From the NCBI GenBank assembly GCA_017853285.1, contig JAFMJU010000001.1:1-30613 (forward strand): a stretch of 30,613 bases of DNA, in the 5' to 3' direction. A program made the position numbers and the translations under genes. The notes beneath the pieces were generated by a model. The model saw nothing but the letters and a program-made list of their open reading frames with translations. It was not told where the DNA came from and did no database searches. Of this stretch, positions 16,089-23,944 are shown piece by piece. The stretch is from Gemmataceae bacterium. Lineage in GTDB: Bacteria; Planctomycetota; Planctomycetia; Gemmatales; Gemmataceae. Numbering within the stretch: position 1 is the first letter of the stretch; the number at the start of each line of letters is the position of its first letter.

Positions 16089-16337
16089 ATGCGCCTCCAG
16101 GATGCGTATCCCCTGGCCGAGTGGAAACTGCTCTACCGCGTTCTGCACGGGCAGCTCAGAAATCACATCGACCTGATGGATTCCGGTTTTTTCCTGGACC
16201 TGCAGTCACACCTCCAACGGGAGGCCCAGGCGCAAGGGGTGGATATTGGCGACCACGGCGCCTGGGATGGCTGGCTGGGGAACACTGATGCCCCCTCCTG
16301 CTCTGTTCGGGTCCAAAAGCGTGAAACCTGGAGCTGA
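16089..16337 (+). CDS. small uncharacterised protein upstream of the nitrilase gene
   Basis: An 82-residue soluble protein beginning MRLQDAYPLAEWKLLYRVLH, followed by a helical stretch (QLRNHIDLMDSGFFLDLQSHLQ cut at both ends of a probable helix pair) and AQGVDIGDHGAWDGWLGN. I recognise no function. AAGGA lies eight bases before the ATG. It ends four bases before the start of the carbon-nitrogen hydrolase, so the two genes are probably one operon. Normal composition and a good start argue that it is a real gene. Confidence 0.7.
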   Translation: MRLQDAYPLAEWKLLYRVLHGQLRNHIDLMDSGFFLDLQSHLQREAQAQGVDIGDHGAWDGWLGNTDAPSCSVRVQKRETWS

Positions 16338-16341
16338 TTGG

Positions 16342-17223
16342 ATGAGCGCCGAGAACATCTGGACGATTGCCTGCGTGCAAATGGATGTCCAACTGGGGCA
16401 GCCGGAAAAAAACACCCTAAACATCATCCACCAACTGGAAACGGCCGCGCGGAAAGGGGCCCGGTTGATCGTTTTTCCGGAATGCGCCATCACCGGGTAT
16501 TCCTTCGCGTCGCGCCAGCAGGCCCTCGCTGTGGCCACCCCGCTCGATTCGCCCCACATTCAGGCCATCCAGGAGGCCTGCACCCGTCTGAATGTTTTCG
16601 CGGTGGTTGGAACCGCCGAAAAAAACGGCGAAACCCTGTACAACACCGCGGTTCTCCTCGGTCCTTCTGGCCTGGTGGACCGCTACCGTAAAACCCACCT
16701 GCCCTGGATGGGCCTCGACCGGTTCACCACCGCTGGCACGGAACCCTACCGGGTGGTGGACCTGGGTGGACTGCGGCTCGGCATTCTGATCTGCTACGAC
16801 GGCAGTTTTCCCGAAACCTGCCGCGCCCTCACCGTGCTGGGTGCCGACCTGGTGGTGCTACCCACCAACTGGCCCGAGGGGGCCATTTGCGTGGTGAAAC
16901 TGCTGGTGGCCGCGCGGGCGCTCGAAAACCACATTTTCCACGCCGTGTGCAATCGGGTGGGTGAGGAAGGCGGGTTCCACTTCCTTGGACGAAGCCGCAT
17001 CGCCAATCCCGGCGGGGAATACATCGCGATTTCCGAGGATGATCAACCCGATATCCTGATCGCCTCGATTGATCCAACCCTGGCGCGGGACAAACACCTG
17101 GTACGGGTGCCAGGCCAACATGAGATCAGCCGAATGGCCGACCGGCGTCCAGACCTGTACGGGCCCCTCACCAACCCGGCTTTGGTCCCCCCCAAGCCCT
17201 CCTCCTGGATACCTCCGGCCTGA
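16342..17223 (+). CDS. carbon-nitrogen hydrolase, nitrilase superfamily
   Basis: A 293-residue cytoplasmic amidase-type enzyme that would cleave a non-peptide C-N bond of an amide or nitrile. The catalytic triad of the superfamily is visible: E47 in FPECAITGYSF, K117 in YRKTHLPWMG and C151 in LICYDGSFPE. Start and overall length fit the family (about 260-300). After the cysteine come RALTVLGADLVVLPTNWP and NHIFHAVCNRVGEEGGFHFLGRSRI, which match the aliphatic amidase/omega-amidase-like and carbamoylase branches. The substrate is not clear. ATG at 16342 has GGAG eight bases upstream, overlapping the stop of the preceding small gene. Confidence 0.92.
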   Translation: MSAENIWTIACVQMDVQLGQPEKNTLNIIHQLETAARKGARLIVFPECAITGYSFASRQQALAVATPLDSPHIQAIQEACTRLNVFAVVGTAEKNGETLYNTAVLLGPSGLVDRYRKTHLPWMGLDRFTTAGTEPYRVVDLGGLRLGILICYDGSFPETCRALTVLGADLVVLPTNWPEGAICVVKLLVAARALENHIFHAVCNRVGEEGGFHFLGRSRIANPGGEYIAISEDDQPDILIASIDPTLARDKHLVRVPGQHEISRMADRRPDLYGPLTNPALVPPKPSSWIPPA

Positions 17224-17459
17224 AGATTCCCAACCCCGGGAATTTTCCCCGGGTGCATTCCTATTTCAGACATGGCTGTCCGGCATTAAGGCAGGCGCAA
17301 ACCAAGTTGATCAAACGACTTGCGTGCACAAAACGCGGTTTCCCTGCGCCGTTGGCCCCCCTTGGGGAAGATGGCACAAAGGTTGCCTCAGTGGTTATCA
17401 TGCATTCTTGCGAGGATGCCTCCCCGTGGAGCGCGCCTTCAGATAGGCCTGAAAGCACT
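17224..17459. promoter_or_regulatory. intergenic region before the oxidase operon
   Basis: These 236 bases separate the nitrilase gene from the oxidase operon and should contain the operon promoter. A CCCGGG...CCCGGG hairpin (17235-17253, loop AATTTTC) lies just after the nitrilase stop but lacks a T tract. A GTG at 17253 and an ATG at 17400 are in frame with the cytochrome gene but would add unconserved residues. Confidence 0.4.
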
Positions 17460-18878
17460 ATGCAGCAAATACCAACCCAACCTTCCACCCCACGGCCCAG
17501 TCCCATCGGGCGGTGGCTGTCGGTTTTGGTGGCCCTAACCCTTTGGACGACCGCCGGTTTGGTCATTCCTCTCGCCCTTCCGGGTTGCGGTGTGACCGAA
17601 ATTCCCGACAGTGTTTTCTACCCCCTGCGTTCCAACCCACTCGTCAATCTGGACAAGGCGCCAGCATCCGCTCCCCCCGCCTTTCCCCCTCCCGGCAAAC
17701 CGGAGGTGAGCCTCAAATGGCTGGAGGATCAGGGCGTCCCCATCCTTAATCCCGACAGTTTGGAAAAGGCCCCTTGGGGCACCGAATGGAGGGAAGAGGT
17801 CAACACTTTTCTCTTGAGCCAATTCGGTACACCCGCCAAGCCAAGGGTTGGCACCGAAGGGGTGGACGGATTCGCAACCATCGCCAAACTTTCCGAAACC
17901 CTGCAACTGACACCCGCGGTTCTGGAAAGGGGCAGCAAACAATACCGCCGTTTGTGCCTTCACTGTCATGGATTGGGCGGAGAAGGTGCGGGCGCCACCA
18001 GCGGTTGGTTGAATCCCCTCCCCCGCGATTTCCGCCAGGGGGAGTTCAAGTTCATTTCCACCGCCGAACACAAGCTCGAATCGGGTTTCCAGCCACTGAA
18101 GGCCCGCCCAAGGCGTGAGGACATCCTCAGGACCCTGCACCTGGGTCTGGAGGGAACCTCCATGCCCAGCTTCGGACTTTTGGCCAGGGAAGATGTGGAG
18201 GCCCTGGCCAGCTACACGCTGCACCTCAGCATCCGGGGCGAGGTGGAGTATTGGGCCCTCTTTTACGCTCTCCGCCAGGATCCGGAAACTCTCAAGGCTG
18301 TTGAGAAAGATCCCGCCAAAGAATCAAGAAACCGCGCGATCCGCTTCCTCTCCGGAGCCCTGGAATGGGAGGATCCCGAGGCGGATGTGGAGGACTTTGT
18401 ATCGAAGGCCAAGGGTAGCCTTCTTCCCGCGGGCATGGCCAAACTTCTGGACAGGATCCTGAGGGAATATGCCGCGGCCGACAAAAACCCAATTTTACCC
18501 ATGGTTGATCCCTACCCGTCGGACCAACCAACCCCTGCCCAGTCCCTCGCGAACGGGCTGAAGATCTTCCAGGCCCAGTGCGTCAATTGCCACGCCGGTT
18601 ATGGCCGCCAAAGCGCGCTCAGGTTTGACAACTGGGGAGGTGTGGTCCGACCGGCGAACCTCACCGTACCCGTTTACAAAGGCGGGCGAAGGCCAGTGGA
18701 CCTGTACTACCGGATCATTCGCGGTATCCCACCCTGCGGCATGCCCAAGGCCAATGTGCAGGAAGGCGACCCCGCCAGGCAAGCATGGGATCTGGTCCGT
18801 TTCCTGATGGCCCTCCCCTATCCAGATTCCTTGCCCTCCGATATCCGTCAGCAAATCCACGGCGGAGCCAAACAGTGA
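17460..18878 (+). CDS. dihaem c-type cytochrome lipoprotein of the oxidase operon
   Basis: A 472-residue exported cytochrome. Residues about 18-43 form a hydrophobic signal with a lipobox-like LPGC (C43), so it is probably anchored to the membrane as a lipoprotein. Two haem-binding sites are visible: CLHCH at 166-170 and CVNCH at 374-378. Likely axial methionines are in GTSMPSFG and in GIPPCGMPKAN. The region between is a long helical linker without haem sites. Start at ATG 17460 has only a weak ribosome binding site. It leads the oxidase operon and overlaps coxB by one base (TGATG), so it probably brings electrons to the CuA centre of subunit II. Resembles the cytochromes of planctomycete alternative-complex-III/oxidase clusters. 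Confidence 0.88.
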   Translation: MQQIPTQPSTPRPSPIGRWLSVLVALTLWTTAGLVIPLALPGCGVTEIPDSVFYPLRSNPLVNLDKAPASAPPAFPPPGKPEVSLKWLEDQGVPILNPDSLEKAPWGTEWREEVNTFLLSQFGTPAKPRVGTEGVDGFATIAKLSETLQLTPAVLERGSKQYRRLCLHCHGLGGEGAGATSGWLNPLPRDFRQGEFKFISTAEHKLESGFQPLKARPRREDILRTLHLGLEGTSMPSFGLLAREDVEALASYTLHLSIRGEVEYWALFYALRQDPETLKAVEKDPAKESRNRAIRFLSGALEWEDPEADVEDFVSKAKGSLLPAGMAKLLDRILREYAAADKNPILPMVDPYPSDQPTPAQSLANGLKIFQAQCVNCHAGYGRQSALRFDNWGGVVRPANLTVPVYKGGRRPVDLYYRIIRGIPPCGMPKANVQEGDPARQAWDLVRFLMALPYPDSLPSDIRQQIHGGAKQ

Positions 18879-19915
18879 TGCCGCTCGATCCGGGAAACAG
18901 CCCTGTGCCAAAGGCCACCGAATCGGCCGGCTTCGCGCTGGATTGGTCGGCCCCCGAGCACGCGCTCCCACTCATCATCACAGGCATGGCCTTTGTGATT
19001 TGGCTCTGCGCCTTCCGCTTCCGGAAGGCATGGGCGGCCATAGTCGGCATCAACACCGCTGCCGTGGCGGCCTACACGGCCTGGTCGGCGCGCAACGGGC
19101 ACTGGTTGCCCGAAAAGGCCAACGACCTGGCCGGCGAGGTTGACGGCCTTTTCAACATGGTCATGGTCCTTATCACCGTTTTCTTCATCCTCACACAATG
19201 CGTTTTGATTTACGCGATGCTGCAAAAGTCCCCCGAGGGAGGCCGGGCCAAACCCGTCCACGGAAACCACACGCTGGAATTGGTCTGGACCCTGATTCCG
19301 GGCGCCCTGCTCGTCTACATCGCCATAGCCCAGTTGCCCACTTGGGCCAAAATGAAAGGTCAGAACGCCGGGGCGCTGCTACCCTCCGGTTACGAGGTCG
19401 CCTCGGACCCCGCCGACCTGCTGGTGACGGTCACTGGCAAGCAATGGGAATGGCGTATGCGCTACGCCGATCCTTCGGGCAACAAACCTGAGGATCCCAT
19501 CCAATGGGCCTCCACCCCCGCGACAGCCGATGTCCATGTCGTCAACGAACTCCACGCCTGGAAGGGGGCCAAGGTTCGCCTGATGCTCCGCACCACCGAT
19601 GTGATCCACAGCTTCTTCCTGCCCCAGTTCCGGTTCAAGCAGGACATGCTGCCCGGCAAAACCATTCCCGCCCTGCTCCACACCGACAAGACCAACATCA
19701 ATCCCGATGGAACGGAACGGTCCTGGGAAATCGCCTGCGCCGAATTGTGCGGTGGCAACCACTACCGCATGCGGGGCCGGGTGGTCATCCACCCCGACCG
19801 CGAATCCTTCATGACTTGGCTGAACGAACGGAAATCAGGTCAATCGGCGCGCAAGGAACCCCTCGCATCCGCCGACAAGCCCCCCGCCAACCCCATGGCC
19901 GGTAAGCAAGAATGA
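18878..19915 (+). CDS. coxB: cytochrome c oxidase subunit II (CuA subunit)
   Basis: A 345-residue subunit that accepts electrons from cytochrome c. The CuA ligands are complete: H244 in VIHSFFLPQFRFKQDM, and C287, C291, H295 and M298 in CAELCGGNHYRM, with E289 between. WEWRMRY is the usual tryptophan-rich entry segment. The N-terminus is unusual: besides the two standard membrane helices (about 91-115 and 135-155) there appear to be two earlier ones (about 30-49 and 51-69). ATG at 18878 overlaps the stop of the cytochrome gene as TGATG. Its own stop overlaps the coxA start as ATGA. Translation is therefore coupled at both ends. Confidence 0.95.
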   Translation: MPLDPGNSPVPKATESAGFALDWSAPEHALPLIITGMAFVIWLCAFRFRKAWAAIVGINTAAVAAYTAWSARNGHWLPEKANDLAGEVDGLFNMVMVLITVFFILTQCVLIYAMLQKSPEGGRAKPVHGNHTLELVWTLIPGALLVYIAIAQLPTWAKMKGQNAGALLPSGYEVASDPADLLVTVTGKQWEWRMRYADPSGNKPEDPIQWASTPATADVHVVNELHAWKGAKVRLMLRTTDVIHSFFLPQFRFKQDMLPGKTIPALLHTDKTNINPDGTERSWEIACAELCGGNHYRMRGRVVIHPDRESFMTWLNERKSGQSARKEPLASADKPPANPMAGKQE

Positions 19916-21720
19916 GCCAGACACAAGCACTTCCCAAAACTGAGACAGGCCACGTCGGGCATCACCAGCCCGGCTTCGTCGGGCGTTACATCTTCTCGAC
20001 CGACCACAAGGTGATCGGGATCCAGTACCTGTTTTCCGCAATCCTCTTCCTGCTGGTGGGCGGGGGATTGGCGCTGCTGGTCCGCCTTCAGGTCGGTTAC
20101 CCGGACGAGTCCATCGGCATTCTCACCCGATTCATCCCCGGGTTGGCCAAACACATCCCGGCGGAATGGGGCGGCCGCATGTCCCCCGAGTTTTACACCA
20201 TGCTGTTCACCATGCATGCCACCGTGATGATCTTTTTGGTCATCATTCCGTGGCTGACGGGGGCCTTCGGTAACTTCCTGATCCCCTTGATGATCGGGGC
20301 CAAGGACATGGCCTTCCCCATTCTCAACATGCTTTCCTACTGGTTCATGTGGCCAGCCTTTGGACTTCTGATGGCCAGCTTCTTTGTGGACGGCGGGGCA
20401 TCCGGCGTGGGCTGGACCGCCTACCCCACCCTGTCCAGCGCCGATCTGGCCGATGGCTCCTACGCTTCGCCTGCCGCCCGCCACGCGGGCCTGGGGCAGA
20501 CCCTCTGGCTGCTGGCGATCTTCTTCGCTGGCGTCTCCTCGATGATGGGCAGCGTCAACTACATCACCACGGTCTTGCACCTGCGCGCCCCGGGGATGTC
20601 CCTCCTGCGCATGCCGCTCACAGTCTGGTCGCTGTTCATCACCGCCATCCTCCAGGCGGTCGCGCTGCCGGCCCTGACGGTGGCCGCCATCATGCAGCTC
20701 TCCGACAAGGTGTTCGGCACCGTCTTTTTCCTCCCCCCTGGCGGGGCCCAGTTCGGCGCCTGGAGCACCGGCGCCGGCGGGGGCCAGCCCCTGCTGTGGC
20801 AGCACCTCTTCTGGTTCTATTCCCACCCGGCCGTGTACATCATGCTGCTTCCCGCCATGGGTATGGTTTCCGACATCCTGCCGGTCTTCGCCCGCAAGCC
20901 CCTATTCGGGTACAGGCCCATGGTCTATTCCATGTCGGCGATCGCCGGCCTAGGCTTCATCGTCTGGGGCCACCACATGTTTCAAAGCGGCATGGACCCC
21001 AGGGTTGGCGCCGCCTTCATGGTCGCCACCATCATGATCGCCCTGCCCAGCGCGGTGAAGACATTCAACTGGCTGGCCACGCTCTGGGGGGCCGACATCC
21101 GTTTCACCGCCTCCATGCTCAACGCCATGGGATTCGTTTCGATGTTTGTCATCGGCGGCTTGTCCGGCATCTTCATGGCCGTCGCGCCGGTGGATGTGAA
21201 TGTCCACGACACCTACTTCATTGTCGCCCACATCCACTATGTGCTTTTCTTGTCCACGCTGTTCGGCCTGTTCGCCGCCACACAGTTCTGGTTCCCCAAG
21301 ATGTTCGGGCGGTGCATGTCCGAATCGCTGGGCAAGCTCCACTTCGCGCTCACCTTCGTGCTGGCCAACTGCACCTTCTACCCCATGCATATCCTCGGTA
21401 TCGGCGGACACCCAAGGCGCTACTTCGACCCCACCCTGTACGAGTACCTGCAGCCTTTCCAGCCCCTGAACCGGTTCATGACCATCAGCGCGGTCCTGCT
21501 GGGCCTCGCCCAGCTCATCTTCCTTGGAAATTTCCTGTTCAGCCTGGCCTTCGGCAAAAAGGCATCGGCGAATCCCTGGGATTCCAACACCTTGGAGTGG
21601 CAGGCCCCCTCGCCCCCTCCCCATGGGAATTTCGAGACAACCCCCGTGGTGGTACGCGGCCCGTATGAGTTCGGGGGCGATGGCCCCGCGGACCACCAGC
21701 CCCAGACCGCCACAGCCTGA
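19912..21720 (+). CDS. coxA: cytochrome c oxidase subunit I
   Basis: The 602-residue catalytic subunit of an aa3-type oxidase; it reduces O2 to water and pumps protons. All haem and copper ligands are visible: H102 and H442 (low-spin haem a), H440 (haem a3), H305 and H354-H355 (CuB), and Y309, the tyrosine cross-linked to H305. Helix VI reads FYSHPAVYIMLLP, lacking the glutamate of GHPEVY, so this is an A2-type enzyme using a Tyr-Ser pair in its proton path. An extended loop between helices III and IV (GGASGVGWTAYPTL) and a normal C-terminal tail are present. It starts inside the coxB stop (ATGA) at 19912 and ends 11 bases before ctaA. Confidence 0.98.
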   Translation: MSQTQALPKTETGHVGHHQPGFVGRYIFSTDHKVIGIQYLFSAILFLLVGGGLALLVRLQVGYPDESIGILTRFIPGLAKHIPAEWGGRMSPEFYTMLFTMHATVMIFLVIIPWLTGAFGNFLIPLMIGAKDMAFPILNMLSYWFMWPAFGLLMASFFVDGGASGVGWTAYPTLSSADLADGSYASPAARHAGLGQTLWLLAIFFAGVSSMMGSVNYITTVLHLRAPGMSLLRMPLTVWSLFITAILQAVALPALTVAAIMQLSDKVFGTVFFLPPGGAQFGAWSTGAGGGQPLLWQHLFWFYSHPAVYIMLLPAMGMVSDILPVFARKPLFGYRPMVYSMSAIAGLGFIVWGHHMFQSGMDPRVGAAFMVATIMIALPSAVKTFNWLATLWGADIRFTASMLNAMGFVSMFVIGGLSGIFMAVAPVDVNVHDTYFIVAHIHYVLFLSTLFGLFAATQFWFPKMFGRCMSESLGKLHFALTFVLANCTFYPMHILGIGGHPRRYFDPTLYEYLQPFQPLNRFMTISAVLLGLAQLIFLGNFLFSLAFGKKASANPWDSNTLEWQAPSPPPHGNFETTPVVVRGPYEFGGDGPADHQPQTATA

Positions 21721-21731
21721 GGCACCCCGCC

Positions 21732-22019
21732 ATGACACATTCCCGCGCACTGCCCTCCTGCTTCCCGAACGCGGCCCGCCTAGCCTGGGCCAGCGCCGCG
21801 TGCGTGCTGGCCCTCATCCTCCTGGGCACCCTCATCACCACCTACCGCGTGGGCATGGTGGATCCGATCTGGCCCACCGAGCCTTGGTTCCTGCTCGGGG
21901 TGAACTGGCAGGAGCCCAAACCAGGATATTTCATCGAGCACATCCACCGCGTCTTCGGTTACCTCGCGGGTTTGTTTATTCTTTCAACTGCCTTGCTCGC
22001 CTGGCTTTCCCGTTCCTAA
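21732..22019 (+). CDS. ctaA: haem A synthase, N-terminal piece
   Basis: A 95-residue fragment matching the N-terminus of CtaA/COX15: membrane segment (about 16-38), then LITTYRVGMVDPIWPTEPW, then the haem-ligand motif IEHIHRVFGYLAGL leading into a second membrane segment. It stops at TAA 22017-22019. The downstream gene continues in the same frame after nine bases. The protein alone carries only one of the four conserved histidine sites of haem A synthase and cannot be complete. Possibilities are translational coupling to the second piece, stop-codon readthrough, a nonsense mutation, or a sequencing error. GAGG lies nine bases before the ATG, 11 bases after coxA. Confidence 0.8.
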   Translation: MTHSRALPSCFPNAARLAWASAACVLALILLGTLITTYRVGMVDPIWPTEPWFLLGVNWQEPKPGYFIEHIHRVFGYLAGLFILSTALLAWLSRS

Positions 22020-22028
22020 ACAAACCGC

Positions 22029-22910
22029 ATGATTCCCTGCCTGCTGGTGCTGGGGGTTTTTGTTGGGATGATCGTCGCCATGGCCTCCGTGCAGCGCGAC
22101 CCGTTGAGCAAGCTGCCCACCGGGGAAGTCTCCAAGGCCCTGCTCTATCCGGGGGCGCTGGTGGGCTTGGCTTCGGCTTTGGGGCTGTTGGCGCTTGCCC
22201 TGCGAGACCTGACCCATTGGGTTCCTGGAGCCGCCATGCGGCTTGTGGCCACCCTGGGGTTTCTGGGCGTGGTCACCCAGGGCCTGTTGGGCGGCCTCCG
22301 GGTCTATCTGCACGCCCTGGTCGGCCCGGAACTTGCCACCATCCATGGCGCTTTTGGTCAGGTCGTATTGTCCCTCGTGGTCCTCACGGCGGTACTGGCT
22401 TGGCCGGTGGCGCGGGCCCCTGAATGGAACCAGTCTCTGGCGCAATCCCGCCGCCTGCTCACCACCCTTTTGATCCTTTGCCTGCTGCAACTGGTCTGGG
22501 CGGTTGTGGTCCGTCACCAGGGCGCGACATGGGCCCAAAGATTGCACCTGCTGTTCGCCATTTTGATAGCCGGCTGGGTGGGCGCGCTCTCCCTGTCAGC
22601 CGCCAAGGTCAACGGTCTGAAATTCTGGTCCCGCGGCCTGGGTGTGCTGTTGCTGCTGCAGGTGATCCTCGGCATCGAGGCATGGCTCGGCAAATTCGGC
22701 ACCGGCAAGCCTTTTGTCGAGGCGGCCACCAACTTCGGCCAGGCGTTCCTCCGGACCGGACACTCCTTTTTGGGCGCCATCTTCCTCAGTTGGGTCGTGG
22801 CCGCCTGGGCCCGGGCCGGCCAGTTGAGGGGTGCCATCAGCCAGGGAACCTTCACGGGGGATTCACCCTTCGCGCGGATTCCCCACGCCTCGCCCCGGAG
22901 CCCGTCATGA
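22029..22910 (+). CDS. ctaA: haem A synthase, C-terminal piece
   Basis: The 293-residue remainder of CtaA, in the same frame as the N-terminal piece. It contains GFLGVVTQGLLGGLRVYL (the QGxLGGxRV motif), ATIHGAFGQ (second histidine), the late half with RLHLLFAILIAGW (third) and LRTGHSFLGAIFLSW (fourth). Together with the 95-residue piece the set of haem-ligand histidines is complete. About 60 residues at the start, including an extra membrane segment (LVLGVFVGMIVAMAS), seem additional to the usual CtaA layout. ATG at 22029 has no ribosome binding site, so expression probably depends on coupling to the upstream stop or on readthrough. The stop overlaps the ctaB start as ATGA. Confidence 0.85.
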   Translation: MIPCLLVLGVFVGMIVAMASVQRDPLSKLPTGEVSKALLYPGALVGLASALGLLALALRDLTHWVPGAAMRLVATLGFLGVVTQGLLGGLRVYLHALVGPELATIHGAFGQVVLSLVVLTAVLAWPVARAPEWNQSLAQSRRLLTTLLILCLLQLVWAVVVRHQGATWAQRLHLLFAILIAGWVGALSLSAAKVNGLKFWSRGLGVLLLLQVILGIEAWLGKFGTGKPFVEAATNFGQAFLRTGHSFLGAIFLSWVVAAWARAGQLRGAISQGTFTGDSPFARIPHASPRSPS

Positions 22911-23944
22911 CCGAGGCGGAAGCCAGCGAATCCCAAGGTATCACGGGACAAACCGCGCCCGATCGGGCGGCAACCCGACGCCATTCGGCCGGGCGTGATT
23001 ACCTTGAACTGACCAAGCCTCGCATCGCGGTTCTGGTGTTGATCAGTGTGGCGGCCGGTGCCTATCTGGCCGGTCAACTGTTCCCCGACCTTTTCCGATG
23101 GGCCCTCCTCATCCATGCCGTGGTGGGCGCAGGTTTGGTCGCGGGGGGCGCCAGCGCCCTCAACCAGGTGCTTGAGCGCCAGACCGACGCCCTGATGCCG
23201 CGCACTCGGAACCGCCCACTCCCGGCGGGCAGACTCACCCCCTTGGCGGCAACCGCCTTTGGGATTCTCCTGGGACTTTTGGGCACCCTGGAGCTTTGGC
23301 TCTTTCTGCCAAGTCCGGCCTGCGCCATCGCCGCGGTGCTGACACTGCTGGGTTATGTGCTGGTTTACACACCCCTCAAGACCGTCACCGACCTGAACAC
23401 CATCGTTGGCGCGGCCCCTGGGGCAACGCCTCCAATCCTTGGCTACCTGGCTGTCACAGGCAAAATGGATGGCCCGGCATGGTCGCTATTCCTCATCCTG
23501 TTTATCTGGCAGATACCGCATTTCCTCGCCATCGCCTGGATGTACAGGGATCAGTATGCCGCTGCCGGAATGAGAATGCTCACTGTCCGGGATGCCACGG
23601 GCAAAAGCACCGGTTTGCAAATGGTGCTGTATTGCCTGGCGCTTCTCGCGGTCTCCCTCTCCCCGGTGCTCCTGTTTCCGCCGGAAAGGCGCCCCGGGCT
23701 GGTCTACATTGTCGGCAGCATGCTCTCCGGCCTGATGTTTCTGGCCGCCGCCATCCGTTTCCTGAAATCCCCCACGGTTCCCCAAGCCAGGAAAGCCCTG
23801 CGCGCCTCGCTGCTGCATTGGCCCCTGGTATTGGGCTTCCTGCTGATGGATCAGGCCAGGGCCACCCCCGGGCTGCCACCCCCTTCCGTCCATTTACTTC
23901 AGGAACCCGCCAAGGCCGCTCCCCCGGAGGAGAGGAAACCATGA
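22907..23944 (+). CDS. ctaB: protohaem IX farnesyltransferase (haem O synthase)
   Basis: A 345-residue UbiA-family membrane prenyltransferase that adds a farnesyl chain to haem B to make haem O, the substrate of CtaA. The first aspartate-rich motif is NQVLERQTDALMPRTRNRPL. It is followed by VYTPLKTVTDLNTIVGA, then IWQIPHFLAIAWMYRDQY and the second motif region AAAGMRMLTV. About nine membrane segments, as usual. The first 30 residues are a polar extension. ATG at 22907 overlaps the ctaA stop, with GGAG six bases upstream. Its own stop overlaps the coxC start (ATGA). Confidence 0.97.
   Translation: MTEAEASESQGITGQTAPDRAATRRHSAGRDYLELTKPRIAVLVLISVAAGAYLAGQLFPDLFRWALLIHAVVGAGLVAGGASALNQVLERQTDALMPRTRNRPLPAGRLTPLAATAFGILLGLLGTLELWLFLPSPACAIAAVLTLLGYVLVYTPLKTVTDLNTIVGAAPGATPPILGYLAVTGKMDGPAWSLFLILFIWQIPHFLAIAWMYRDQYAAAGMRMLTVRDATGKSTGLQMVLYCLALLAVSLSPVLLFPPERRPGLVYIVGSMLSGLMFLAAAIRFLKSPTVPQARKALRASLLHWPLVLGFLLMDQARATPGLPPPSVHLLQEPAKAAPPEERKP

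Noticed and set aside
20349..21668. 439-codon open frame overlapping coxA in another frame
   Set aside because: Rich in Arg, His, Pro and Gly, as expected for an out-of-frame reading of a GC-rich gene; coxA is certain here.
21524..22423. Frameshift explanation for the split ctaA
   Set aside because: The alternative frame through 22020-22150 reads as unstructured Arg/Gly/Pro-rich sequence, while the original frame stays hydrophobic and CtaA-like on both sides of the TAA, so a stop codon and not a frameshift divides the gene.
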